Shown one piece after another: positions 1 through 7,526 of a stretch of 19,046 nucleotides of DNA. The translations under genes and the position numbers were made by a program. The stretch spans positions 1 to 19,046 of the forward strand of contig CAMBSS010000082.1 in NCBI GenBank assembly GCA_945870465.1. The letters run 5' to 3'. The notes under the pieces are model-generated. The model worked only from the letters and a program-made list of their open reading frames with translations, had not been told where the DNA came from and searched no databases. Every line of letters begins with the position of its first letter. Within the stretch, counting starts at the first letter, position 1. The DNA comes from Bordetella parapertussis (lineage in GTDB: Bacteria > Pseudomonadota > Gammaproteobacteria > Burkholderiales > SG8-41).

Positions 1-119
1 GGAGCCGCAGATAAACGCGGATGAACGCAGATAGGTCAAAATACTTTATATCGGCCAGAGGGCGGCCTTGGATCTTAATCCGCGTGTATCCGCGTGTATC
101 TGCGTTTATCTGCGGCTCA
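1..119. repeat. Palindromic intergenic repeat, copy 1 (10-bp-unit family)
   Basis: The ends form a perfect 17-bp inverted repeat, 2-18 against 102-118 (GAGCCGCAGATAAACGC and its complement). Both arms are built from degenerate 10-bp units: on the right arm CGCGTGTATC occurs twice in a row (81-90, 91-100), followed by TGCGTTTATC (101-110). The core at 53-67 (GGCCAGAGGGCGGCC) is itself a short palindrome and recurs in copy 4 at 10234-10248. There is no coding signal. It lies just beyond the 3' end of the minus-strand gene at 131-1303. Function is unknown; a dispersed non-autonomous repeat or a structured transcript end are both possible. Confidence 0.85.
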
Positions 120-130
120 GAAAATGCTTT

Positions 131-1303
131 TTACTTGCTCACGACGTCCTGCATCAGCGTATTTTTCTTCAGCAGCGCTTCGTCGATGGTGACGCCGAGG
201 CCGGGGCCGCGCGGCACGTCGACGTGGCCGTCCTTGATTTTGAAATCGCTTTCAGGGCACAGCGGGTCTTTTGCCGTCGCGTTGAGGCCGAACGTGAATT
301 CGGCTGCGCCCATGGTGCGCGCGGCCGGCGTCGACGCATAGAAGTGCGCGCTGGCAGCGGCGTCGAGCTGCGATTGCACCGCGAGCCCGCCGCAGTTGAC
401 GCGAATGTTTGCGGATTCGCCGATCGCCGCGATTTTTTTCGCATTGGTGAGGCCGCCCATTTTGTAGAGCTTGATGCAGAACGCATCGCAGGCGCGCGCC
501 TGTGCCAGCGCATGCGCGTCCTGCAGCGTGAACACGCCTTCGTCGGCCATCACCGGCACGCCGTTCGCGGCGCGGCGGATTTCCGCCATGCCGGCGAGGT
601 CGCGGCGCTCGATCGGCTGCTCGATATAGCCGAGGCCCATCGGCTTGATCGCCTCGATTGCCGACAGTGCGTCGGCAAGCGTCCAGCCCGTGTTGGGGTC
701 TATACCTATCATGATGTCGTCGCCGACCGCCTTGCGCATCGCGGCGAAGTTCTCGACGTCCTTGCGCCAGCCGCGGCGGTCCGCCATCTTCAGGCACAGC
801 ACCTTGATGCCGAATTCGTCGACTGCGCGCATTGCTTCCGCAATGATGACGCCGACGTCGTCGGCCATGCTCACCGACCATTCCAGCGGTATGCGCGGCT
901 GGCAGCAGCCGCCGAGCAAATTGTAGAGCGGCGTCTTCAGCGCCTTGCCAGCGGCGTCGTGCAGCGCGATATCGAGCACCGAGCGCGCCGCCGGATTGCC
1001 GGCAAGCCGGTTGTCGAACATCGCGTTGATGGATTCGAAATCGAAAATAGACTTGCCGATGAGCGCAGGTCCGTAAATTTCCTTGATCGCGGAAAACACG
1101 CTGGGCGCGGTGTCGGCGACGAAATGGCCGGGGCTGATAGGCCGCACCTGCGCCATGCCGACTACACCGTCGGCGTAGATCTTCACCAGTACGTGCTTGC
1201 CGAGAACGCTGTCGGCGGGTCCGGTATCGTAGGCGCCGCTCGAAAAGACGCGTTGCAGGCGTTGCGACAGTGCGGTGATGAAAATTTCTATGCGATCGAT
1301 CAT
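131..1303 (-). CDS. Mandelate racemase/muconate lactonizing enzyme family protein (enolase superfamily)
   Basis: A 390-residue cytoplasmic enzyme of usual family length. Enolase-superfamily members abstract a proton next to a carboxylate and stabilise the enolate with Mg2+. Visible residues are the metal ligands D202 (IGIDPNTGW), E228 (YIEQP) and D254/E255 (MADEG), and the opposite-face lysine K278 (CIKLYKMGG). On the second barrel strand the usual KxK appears as CLK (C170, K172), so only the second lysine remains. The N-terminal capping domain covers about residues 1-130. The ATG is preceded by GGAG at 6-nt spacing. It lies downstream of a Bug receptor gene on the same strand, which suggests the receptor supplies its acid substrate. 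Related enzymes act on muconate, mandelate, sugar acids or dipeptides; the substrate cannot be read here. Confidence 0.9.
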   Translation of the reverse strand: MIDRIEIFITALSQRLQRVFSSGAYDTGPADSVLGKHVLVKIYADGVVGMAQVRPISPGHFVADTAPSVFSAIKEIYGPALIGKSIFDFESINAMFDNRLAGNPAARSVLDIALHDAAGKALKTPLYNLLGGCCQPRIPLEWSVSMADDVGVIIAEAMRAVDEFGIKVLCLKMADRRGWRKDVENFAAMRKAVGDDIMIGIDPNTGWTLADALSAIEAIKPMGLGYIEQPIERRDLAGMAEIRRAANGVPVMADEGVFTLQDAHALAQARACDAFCIKLYKMGGLTNAKKIAAIGESANIRVNCGGLAVQSQLDAAASAHFYASTPAARTMGAAEFTFGLNATAKDPLCPESDFKIKDGHVDVPRGPGLGVTIDEALLKKNTLMQDVVSK

Positions 1304-1327
1304 CGTTTACTCCAATCAAATTTCATG

Positions 1328-1425
1328 TTCCTTCCCCCGCTCGCGGGGGAAGGTTAGGATGGGAAAGTGGATTTGCCCCCTCCCTGATACTCCCCCGCGC
1401 TTTGCGCAGAGGAGGGGACCGGACT
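1328..1425. repeat. REP-like double hairpin between two minus-strand genes
   Basis: The first hairpin is an 11-bp perfect inverted repeat, 1330-1340 (CCTTCCCCCGC) against 1343-1353 (GCGGGGGAAGG). A second imperfect one follows at about 1391-1420, with GCGC-TTT-GCGC at its tip and C-rich and G-rich flanks. C-rich palindromes of this form are common intergenic repeats in betaproteobacteria, which I recall without having searched. Lying between the Bug gene (1424-2392) and the enzyme gene (131-1303), it could attenuate read-through or protect transcript ends. Confidence 0.65.
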
Positions 1426-2392
1426 ACTCGGGTTTGATGCCCGCTTTTTTGACGACGTTTTCCCAGCGCGGTATTTCCTCGCCGATGAATTTTGCGAACT
1501 GCGCCGGCGTGTCGCCCACCGGCTCGAAGCCCTGCGCCAGCATTTTTTCCTTGACCTCGGGCACGCGCATGATCGCGCTGATCTCTTTAGCAAGGAGATC
1601 AATGCTGGCTTTGGGCGTACCGGCCGGCAGCAGCAGGCCGTACCACGAAGCCGCGTAATAGCCGGGCAGCCCCGCTTCGGCGATGGTCGGTACATTGGGC
1701 AGTACCGCGCTGCGCTGGGAAATCGACACGCCGAGCGCGCGGACTTTGCCGGCGTTGATCTGCGCCAGCACCCCGGGAATTGAGGCAAACAGCAACTGCA
1801 CTTCGCCGCTGACGAGGCCGATGACCGAGGGTGCTGCGCCCTTGTACGGCACGTGGGTCATCTCGATGCCGGCCATCGACGACAACAATTCCATCGCCAG
1901 GTGCGTGACGTTGCCGACGCCGCCGGAGCCGTAGATCAGCGTTTTCGGTTTCGCCTTCGCCAGCGCAAGCAGGCCTTTGACGTCGGTCACCGGCAGGCTG
2001 GGATTGACGATCAGCACCGAGGGGCCGAGCGCGATGTTGCTGAGCGGCGCGAAATCCCTTCTGACATCGAATGGCAACTTGGCGGACAGGCTGGGGATGG
2101 CGATGGTCGAGTTCGCCATCAATATGGTGTAGCCGTCGGCACTGGACTTGGCGACGATGTCCGCGCCGATACTGCCGGCGGCGCCGGGCCGATTGTCGAT
2201 GATGAACGAGACGCCCAGCGCGTCGGTCAGTTTTTGCGCGATCACGCGCGCGGCGATGTCGGTGCCGCCGCCGGCCTGGAAGCCGACCACGATGCGTACC
2301 GGGCGGCCGGGAAATTTCTCGGCGGCCGCGGCGCAGAGCGGGGCGGTGGCGACAAGTGCGACGGCCAATGCCGCGAGCGTACGAATTTGCAT
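1424..2392 (-). CDS. Bug/TctC-family tripartite tricarboxylate transporter substrate-binding protein
   Basis: About 322 residues, periplasmic, binding a small carboxylate or similar polar ligand for a tripartite tricarboxylate transporter. The ATG at 2392 gives a clean signal peptide (MQIRTLAALAVALVATAP, ending in alanines before EKFPG). Family hallmarks follow in order: RIVVGFQAGGGTD, IIDNRPGAAG, ADGYTIL, YGSGGVGNVTHLAMEL, HVPYKG, GKVRALGV and PTIAEAGLPGYYA. Start choice is uncertain: AGGAG at about 2414-2418 abuts an in-frame ATG at 2413, but is better spaced (9 nt) for an in-frame GTG at 2404. The reading frame is open up to 2527, but that part has no protein-like character. No TctA/TctB is nearby. 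It precedes the enolase-superfamily gene on the same strand and diverges from the TauD gene. Confidence 0.92.
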   Translation of the reverse strand: MQIRTLAALAVALVATAPLCAAAAEKFPGRPVRIVVGFQAGGGTDIAARVIAQKLTDALGVSFIIDNRPGAAGSIGADIVAKSSADGYTILMANSTIAIPSLSAKLPFDVRRDFAPLSNIALGPSVLIVNPSLPVTDVKGLLALAKAKPKTLIYGSGGVGNVTHLAMELLSSMAGIEMTHVPYKGAAPSVIGLVSGEVQLLFASIPGVLAQINAGKVRALGVSISQRSAVLPNVPTIAEAGLPGYYAASWYGLLLPAGTPKASIDLLAKEISAIMRVPEVKEKMLAQGFEPVGDTPAQFAKFIGEEIPRWENVVKKAGIKPE

Positions 2393-2482
2393 CCTGTTGC
2401 GCACTCTCAACATCTCCTGCAGATTTTTGAACCGGGACAACGGGAAATCGCGGGCCGCTGCGTATGGCGGCGCGGCGGGCGC

Positions 2483-2488
2483 TATAAT
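2483..2488 (+). promoter_or_regulatory. Candidate -10 box (TATAAT) for the TauD-Mo hydroxylase-PrpD unit
   Basis: A perfect TATAAT lies 41 nt before the ATG at 2530, in the divergent gap between the Bug and TauD genes. No good -35 hexamer is visible 16-18 bp upstream (the sequence there is GC-rich), so an activator may be needed. The same AT-rich patch could also serve the minus-strand Bug gene. Confidence 0.45.
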
Positions 2489-2529
2489 ACTACGCATCCC
2501 CACGCAGTTCGCAGCGCGAAGGAGCAATC

Positions 2530-3498
2530 ATGGCCGAAACTACACTGGCGCAGCGCAGCCCGCAGCGCATGCAATACGAAGTCGTGCCCGCGCCGGCAGC
2601 GCTCGGCGCCGAAATTCGCGGCATCGACATTACGCAAGTGGATGACACGACGTTCCGGAGCCTGCACGACGTCTGGCTCGCCAACGTGCTGCTGATATTC
2701 CGCGGCCAGTCGGTGAGCGCCGAAGATCTCGTGCGTCTGGTCAATCGTTTCGGCAAACCGGTGTCTTCATCCGGCCTGCACGAGCGCGACATGAAAGAGC
2801 GCGCCCAGAGCCAGGTGCTGAAGTTGCCGCCCGAAGTGACGATGGTGTCCAACATCAAGGAAAACGGCAAAGCGGTCGGCATTCTCGGCGACGGCGAAAT
2901 CGTCTGGCACTCGGATTTTTCGTTCAAGGAGGCGCCGACCGCGGCGCGCATGCTGATCGCGAAAGAAATCCCGCCGCGGGAACTGGGCGGCAGCACGTTT
3001 TTCCTGAACTGCTATGCGGCTTACGATGCGCTCACCGCGGAGCAGAAGAAACGCTACGCGGGCAAGACCATCAAGCAGGGCAACATCGTCGATACGGCGA
3101 TGAAACTGCGGCCGGGCGCTTCGCTCGAAGTCGATATTCGCACCGCCCCGGGCCCCAGCCACCCGATCATTTCCACGCATCCCGAGACGGGGGCCAACTC
3201 GCTGTTCCTCGGCCGCCGCCACAGTGCGTACGTGAACGGCCTGTCGCTCGAAGAGTCCGAGGCGATGCTGGACGAGCTGTGGGCGCACTGCACGCAGGAG
3301 CGCTTTGTGTACGAGCACAAGTGGTCGGTTGGCGACGTCGTCATCTGGGACAATCGCTGCACGGTGCACCGCCGCGATGCTTTCAGTTCCGACGCGCGCC
3401 GCGTCCTTTTTGCGGCGCAGGTGGAAGGGCACAAGCCCTATGAAGCGCCCGATGCACTGGCGCGCCCGGCGCATCCGCGCTCAGCTTTGAACTCATAA
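2530..3498 (+). CDS. TauD/TfdA family Fe(II)/2-oxoglutarate-dependent dioxygenase
   Basis: A 322-residue cytoplasmic oxygenase. The family couples 2-oxoglutarate decarboxylation to hydroxylation of an acidic substrate (taurine, phenoxyacetates, alkyl sulfates and others). The facial triad is visible as H127 and D129 (WHSDFSF) and H280 (TVHRRD). R291, 11 residues after H280, matches the arginine that holds the 2-oxoglutarate carboxylate in TauD, and T156 (GGSTFF) matches the threonine that contacts it. The N-terminal AALGAEIRGID is also typical. The ATG has GAAGGAG 5 nt upstream. The gene for the molybdenum hydroxylase subunit starts 19 nt after its stop, so the two are probably co-transcribed. 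The substrate is not readable; sequence alone does not separate taurine-type from other members. Confidence 0.93.
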   Translation: MAETTLAQRSPQRMQYEVVPAPAALGAEIRGIDITQVDDTTFRSLHDVWLANVLLIFRGQSVSAEDLVRLVNRFGKPVSSSGLHERDMKERAQSQVLKLPPEVTMVSNIKENGKAVGILGDGEIVWHSDFSFKEAPTAARMLIAKEIPPRELGGSTFFLNCYAAYDALTAEQKKRYAGKTIKQGNIVDTAMKLRPGASLEVDIRTAPGPSHPIISTHPETGANSLFLGRRHSAYVNGLSLEESEAMLDELWAHCTQERFVYEHKWSVGDVVIWDNRCTVHRRDAFSSDARRVLFAAQVEGHKPYEAPDALARPAHPRSALNS

Positions 3499-3517
3499 AC
3501 GGAAGGCGACACGCCGT

Positions 3518-5821
3518 ATGGATACGCATGACACTCACCACCATCACGGCAACCGGGTAGAAGACTTTCGCCTGATCACCGGCGCTGGCAAGTACGCATC
3601 CGACTGGAACCAGCCGGGGCAGCTCTACGGTTATTTTGTGCGCGCCGACCGTGCCCATGCCGACATCGTCGCGCTGAATACTGCGCCCGCGCTCAAGTTT
3701 CCGGGCGTGAAGCACATCTTTACCGGTGCCGATGCGATCAGCGCGGGCTATACCAAGGCGCCGCACGCGCTGACAATGCCCGGACGCAACGGCACCAAGG
3801 CGCGCACACCCGATCGCCCGGTGCTCGCCCACGGCAAAGTGCGTTTTGTCGGTGAAGCTATCGCGCTGGTGGTGGCCGATACCGCTGCCGCTGCGCAGGA
3901 AGCCGGCGAACTGGTCGAAGTCGAATACCGCGATCTGCCATGCACGGTGCAGCCCGAACATTCGCTGGAAGCCGGCGCGCCGCAATTGCACGACGACGTT
4001 CCCGGCAATCTCGCTTTCGAAGCCGAGGCCGGCGACGAGGCGACGGTCAGGGCTGCGTTCGCGCAGGCCGCCCATGTGACGAAGCTCAAAGTCGAATCCA
4101 CGCGTGTTTCGCCCAGCCCGATGGAGCCGCGCGCCTGCCTGGTTGGCTACGACGCGGCTAGCGGCAATTACAATTTCAACGTGGTCATGCAGGGCGTCAC
4201 CACGCTGCGCAAGCAGATTTCGCAGTACACCAACGTGCCGGAAGAACAATTGATCTTCGATACGCGCGACGTCGGCGGCGGTTTCGGCCAGCGCACGGTC
4301 GCTTACCCCGAATACTGCGCGCTCATGATAGCCGCCAAAACCCTCGGCAAACCGGTGAAGTGGGTGGCAACGCGCGTCGAATGTTTTCTGACCGACACGC
4401 ACGGCCGCGCCAACATCATCAGCGGCGAACTGGCGCTCGACAAAGCCGGCAAGTTTCTCGGCATGCGCCTCGACTGGATCAACGACATGGGCGCATACCT
4501 GTCGCCGGCCGCCGTGGGGCATATTCGCAATACTTCGGTATGTATGACCGGCGTGTACCGCATACCGGCGCTGTATGCGACTTTCCGCGTGTCGCTTACC
4601 AACTGCACGCCGGTGGGGTCGTATCGCGGCGCCGGACGTCCCGATATCGCTTACGTGGTCGAACGCCTCGTCAACCAGGCCGCGGCCGAACTCAAGATGG
4701 ATGCGGCGGAACTGCGGCGCTTGAATTTCATTCCGCCGGAAGCTTTCCCGTACAAGACGCCGACCGGTTCGGTTTACGAGATCGCGGACCTGCCGGGCCT
4801 CCTGAAAAAAGCGCTGAAGCTCAGCGACTGGAGCGGTTTTCCGCAACGCCGCAAGCAATCTGCCGCGGCCGGCAAACTGCGCGGTATCGGCATCTCGACG
4901 GTGATCGAGAACACGGGCGCCGGCAATGCAGACAAGGATGAAATCGAATTGCGTCTTGATGCGTACGGCATCGTCGAAGTGCACACGGTAACGAAGGCGC
5001 AGGGACACGGCCACGAGACCACGATGGCTGCGATCGTGGCGGACGCGCTGGGTGTGCCGCACGAACGCGTGAAAGTGGTGCAATGCGCGCCGGGCATCAC
5101 GCTGCAGGGCAATCACGTCGGTGGTTCGCGCAGCGCGGTGGGCGCAGGCAGCGTGTGCTATCTCGCCGCGCAAAAGCTGATCGAAGAGGGCAAGGCACTG
5201 GCCGCGTTAGAGCTGAAGCTCGAGCCTTCGCAGATCGTCTACGCGGACGGCGAATTCCGTTCCACCGAATCAAAACGTGCCGTCAAACTCGCGGAACTCG
5301 CGGAACTCGCGAAGAAGAAGACCGTGAGCGTCATCGCTGAAGGCAAGTTTGGCTCCACTTTCCCCAACGGCTGCCACATTGTCGAAGTCGAAGTCGATCG
5401 CGAAACGGGGCTCACGCAGATCGTTTCGTACAGCGCGGTCGACGATTGCGGCGCAGTCATCAACCACGCGATCGTCGAGGGCCAGTTGCACGGCGGTGTG
5501 GTGCAGGGCGCGGGCCAGGTGTTCGGCGAACACATCATCTTCGACCGCGAATCCGGCCAGCCGCTGACCGCGAGCTTCATGGACTATTGCATGCCGCGCG
5601 CCGGCCTGGTGCCCAGCCTGCGCGGCGAAGAGCATCCGACGCCGAGCAAAATCAGTCCGCTCGGTGTCAAGGGCGTAGGCGAGTCTGGCTGCACGGCTTC
5701 GCTGCCGGTGCTCGTCGGCGCCGTCATCGACGCGCTGCGGCCGCTGGGCGTCACGCATCTCGACATGCCGCTGACGCCTTCGAAACTGTGGCACGCCATG
5801 CAGGAAGCGCAAAAAGCTTAG
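3518..5821 (+). CDS. Xanthine dehydrogenase/CoxL-family molybdopterin-binding large subunit
   Basis: A 767-residue Mo-cofactor subunit of a molybdenum hydroxylase, which hydroxylates aldehydes or N-heterocycles using water. Visible signatures are EPRACL (203-208), DVGGGFGQR (251-259), SYRGAGRP (368-375, the form II CoxL-like loop rather than the CO dehydrogenase loop), QGHGHETT (495-502), GGSRSAVGAG (535-544) and GVGESG (719-724) with the catalytic glutamate E722. The N-terminus carries a natural histidine cluster (residues 4-10). No FAD (CoxM) or 2Fe-2S (CoxS) subunit is adjacent: the neighbours are TauD upstream and PrpD downstream, so its electron-transfer partners must lie elsewhere or it has lost them. 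A short 9-bp tandem repeat at 5288-5314 encodes LAELAELAKKK. GGAAGG lies 11 nt before the ATG, a rather long spacing. CO dehydrogenase function is unlikely. Confidence 0.92.
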   Translation: MDTHDTHHHHGNRVEDFRLITGAGKYASDWNQPGQLYGYFVRADRAHADIVALNTAPALKFPGVKHIFTGADAISAGYTKAPHALTMPGRNGTKARTPDRPVLAHGKVRFVGEAIALVVADTAAAAQEAGELVEVEYRDLPCTVQPEHSLEAGAPQLHDDVPGNLAFEAEAGDEATVRAAFAQAAHVTKLKVESTRVSPSPMEPRACLVGYDAASGNYNFNVVMQGVTTLRKQISQYTNVPEEQLIFDTRDVGGGFGQRTVAYPEYCALMIAAKTLGKPVKWVATRVECFLTDTHGRANIISGELALDKAGKFLGMRLDWINDMGAYLSPAAVGHIRNTSVCMTGVYRIPALYATFRVSLTNCTPVGSYRGAGRPDIAYVVERLVNQAAAELKMDAAELRRLNFIPPEAFPYKTPTGSVYEIADLPGLLKKALKLSDWSGFPQRRKQSAAAGKLRGIGISTVIENTGAGNADKDEIELRLDAYGIVEVHTVTKAQGHGHETTMAAIVADALGVPHERVKVVQCAPGITLQGNHVGGSRSAVGAGSVCYLAAQKLIEEGKALAALELKLEPSQIVYADGEFRSTESKRAVKLAELAELAKKKTVSVIAEGKFGSTFPNGCHIVEVEVDRETGLTQIVSYSAVDDCGAVINHAIVEGQLHGGVVQGAGQVFGEHIIFDRESGQPLTASFMDYCMPRAGLVPSLRGEEHPTPSKISPLGVKGVGESGCTASLPVLVGAVIDALRPLGVTHLDMPLTPSKLWHAMQEAQKA

Positions 5822-5855
5822 CAGCGCGCCCGGCGCGGGCACGAAAAGGACGGTG

Positions 5856-7211
5856 ATGGGGCAGCAGATCGAGCAGTTGGCGCAGTTTGTCGCGCAAATG
5901 CAGTTGGAGCAGATTCCGCAGGAGGTGCAGCAGCACGCGAAGCTTGTCGTGCTCGACACGCTGGGCGTCATCCTGGCGGGCTCCGCGCGCCCCGAAGTCA
6001 GTCAGCTGCGGGAAAAGCTGAACGCGACGGCCGGCACCGGCGCCACCGTGTTTGCGCGCGGCTGGCCGCATCACGATCCGCGCACTGCCGGATTCCTGAA
6101 TACCGTCGCGGGCCGCGCCATCGAACTTGGCGAAGGCCATCGCTACGTGTCGTACCAGGGTGCGATGCAGATCCTGCCCGGCGTATTGGCGGTAGGAGAG
6201 TGCGCGCAGACCAGCGGGCGTGAAATGCTCGCGGCATTGATACTGGGTTACGACGTCGGCGCGCGCCTCGCGGCGGCAATGAAGTCGCGCCCGCTCGCGC
6301 ACCAGAACGGGCAGGCGGCGTTGCTGGGAGCGGCCGCGGCAGGCGCGCGCATGCGCGGTTTGAACGCGGCCGACACCAGCCGCGCCATGCGCATTGCCAC
6401 AACGCTGGTGCTGACGCCGAGCTATAACAATGCGATCAACGGCGCGACGACGCTGAACGTCGCTGGCGGCATGAGCGGTTTTGCCTGCAGCCTGGCGGCC
6501 GATCTCGCGCTTGCCGGCTTCACGGCGCAGGACGACGCCATCGAAGAAGCGTTAGGCAATCTGGTCGGCGACGGCTTCAAGCCGGCGGGCCTCACGGCCG
6601 AACTCGGCACGCGCTGGGAAATCACGCGCGACTGGTTCCGGCTGCGCGCGTGCTGCAACCCGATTTACGCCGCGCTCGATGCGCTCGACGCAGCGCTCGC
6701 CGAGTTGAAGCCGCGGCCCGACGACATCGAGCGCATCGACGTCGCGACGTTCGCATTCGCTGCGGCGATGCGCAATCCGGATCCGCCCAATTATTTTGCG
6801 TCGAAGTATTCGTTCCCGCACGCCGCGGCTGCGATCGTGATCAACGGCAACGCGGGTTACAACTCGCTCAACGACGAGGCGCTCAGGAATCCAGCCATCG
6901 CGGCGCTGCGTCACCGCGTGCACATGACGGAAGATCCCGCGCTGACCGCCAAGGTGCCGGCCCTCAAACCGGCGCGCGTGACGCTGACGCTGAAAGACGG
7001 GCGTAAAAGCACGCACGAGTGCGACACGCCGCGCGGCGATTGCCTCAACCCGTATTCGGCGCAGGAGATACGCGAAAAATTCCGCGAGCTCGCCGCACCC
7101 ACGCTCACCCCGGCGGGCATCGCTGCAGTCGAACAGGCGGTCGCTCGCTGCGAGCAGTGGACGAGCGCGCGCGAGCTCGCCGATCTCTTGCGCCGTCACG
7201 GCCGCGAGTAA
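5856..7211 (+). CDS. MmgE/PrpD family protein with an altered active-site segment
   Basis: 451 residues from the ATG at 5856. An in-frame GTG one codon earlier is less likely, because AAGGA at 5846-5850 is 5 nt from the ATG. The family includes 2-methylcitrate dehydratase and cis-aconitate decarboxylase and acts on tri- or dicarboxylates. Support comes from the N-terminal helical part (VVLDTLGVILAGS), LGYDVGARLA, AHQNGQAALLGAAAAGARM (a retained His-x-x-Gly), SRAMRIA, the late KYSFPHAAA segment and a C-terminal KFRELA helix region. The segment that normally reads as an acidic pair followed by HPG is here ELGEGHR (90-96) and YQGA (100-103), so one Asp and the His appear substituted. It follows the Mo-subunit gene by 34 nt and is the last gene of this unit. 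Substrate unknown. Confidence 0.87.
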   Translation: MGQQIEQLAQFVAQMQLEQIPQEVQQHAKLVVLDTLGVILAGSARPEVSQLREKLNATAGTGATVFARGWPHHDPRTAGFLNTVAGRAIELGEGHRYVSYQGAMQILPGVLAVGECAQTSGREMLAALILGYDVGARLAAAMKSRPLAHQNGQAALLGAAAAGARMRGLNAADTSRAMRIATTLVLTPSYNNAINGATTLNVAGGMSGFACSLAADLALAGFTAQDDAIEEALGNLVGDGFKPAGLTAELGTRWEITRDWFRLRACCNPIYAALDALDAALAELKPRPDDIERIDVATFAFAAAMRNPDPPNYFASKYSFPHAAAAIVINGNAGYNSLNDEALRNPAIAALRHRVHMTEDPALTAKVPALKPARVTLTLKDGRKSTHECDTPRGDCLNPYSAQEIREKFRELAAPTLTPAGIAAVEQAVARCEQWTSARELADLLRRHGRE

Positions 7212-7281
7212 GGCGTGCATCACTACACCTGCGCGCAATGTAGAATTATTGAAATCTATTCTGAAGTTCAACTGCAGAATT

Positions 7282-7430
7282 GAGCCGCAGATAAACGCAG
7301 CTACGATTAGCGATGAGTGAAGAGTAATGAGTGAAGGGGAATGAGTGAAGGGTGAAGTTACGCAGGGCCCCTTGCCCATTCCTCATTACCAATTGAATTG
7401 TTTTCGATCTTATCTGTGTTCATCCCTATT
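7282..7430. repeat. Palindromic intergenic repeat, copy 2, interrupted by a second short repeat
   Basis: The left arm GAGCCGCAGATAAACGCAG (7282-7300) matches copy 1. The right part CTTATCTGTGTTCATC (7409-7424) is the complement of the GATGAACGCAGATAAG unit, and the terminal arm is missing. Between them lies unrelated sequence with degenerate direct repeats of ATGAGTGAAG (7313-7350), and an 8-bp inverted repeat GTAATGAG (7324-7331) against CTCATTAC (7382-7389). It reads as one repeat split by another. It lies between the convergent PrpD and ABM genes. Confidence 0.65.
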
Positions 7431-7432
7431 AG

Positions 7433-7522
7433 GCCCAGCCCATCGATGCAGCGCTGAAGGTCGCCGGCTACAAACCGGATGCCCGCAGCAGCGGCCCCGA
7501 GGGCGGCAGCCAGCGACGGTGA
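7433..7522 (+). pseudogene. Possible C-terminal gene remnant (about 29 codons)
   Basis: Directly after a TAG (7430-7432) at the end of repeat copy 2, one frame reads 29 sense codons to a TGA. It includes PIDAALKVAGYKPDARSSG, which has protein-like composition. There is no start codon or ribosome site. It may be the tail of a gene truncated by the repeat, or chance in GC-rich DNA. Family not recognised. Confidence 0.2.
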
Positions 7523-7526
7523 CGTT

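Noticed and set aside
1..119. Regular short repeats resembling a CRISPR array
   Set aside because: The 10-mers are contiguous or degenerate, with no spacers of constant length and no cas genes; it is a palindrome, not an array.
68..1357. Long plus-strand open frame opposite the enolase-superfamily gene
   Set aside because: Arg/His/Ala-rich translation with no family motif; it is the antisense shadow of a well-supported GC-rich gene.
3383..5173. 596-codon minus-strand open frame
   Set aside because: Lies opposite the TauD and Mo-subunit genes, whose motifs are clear; its composition (Arg, His, Ala, Asp) is typical of an antisense frame.
5288..5314. 9-bp tandem repeat (CTCGCGGAA) inside the Mo-subunit gene
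   Set aside because: Short, in frame and encoding an ordinary LAELAEL helix in a variable region; probably slippage of no consequence.
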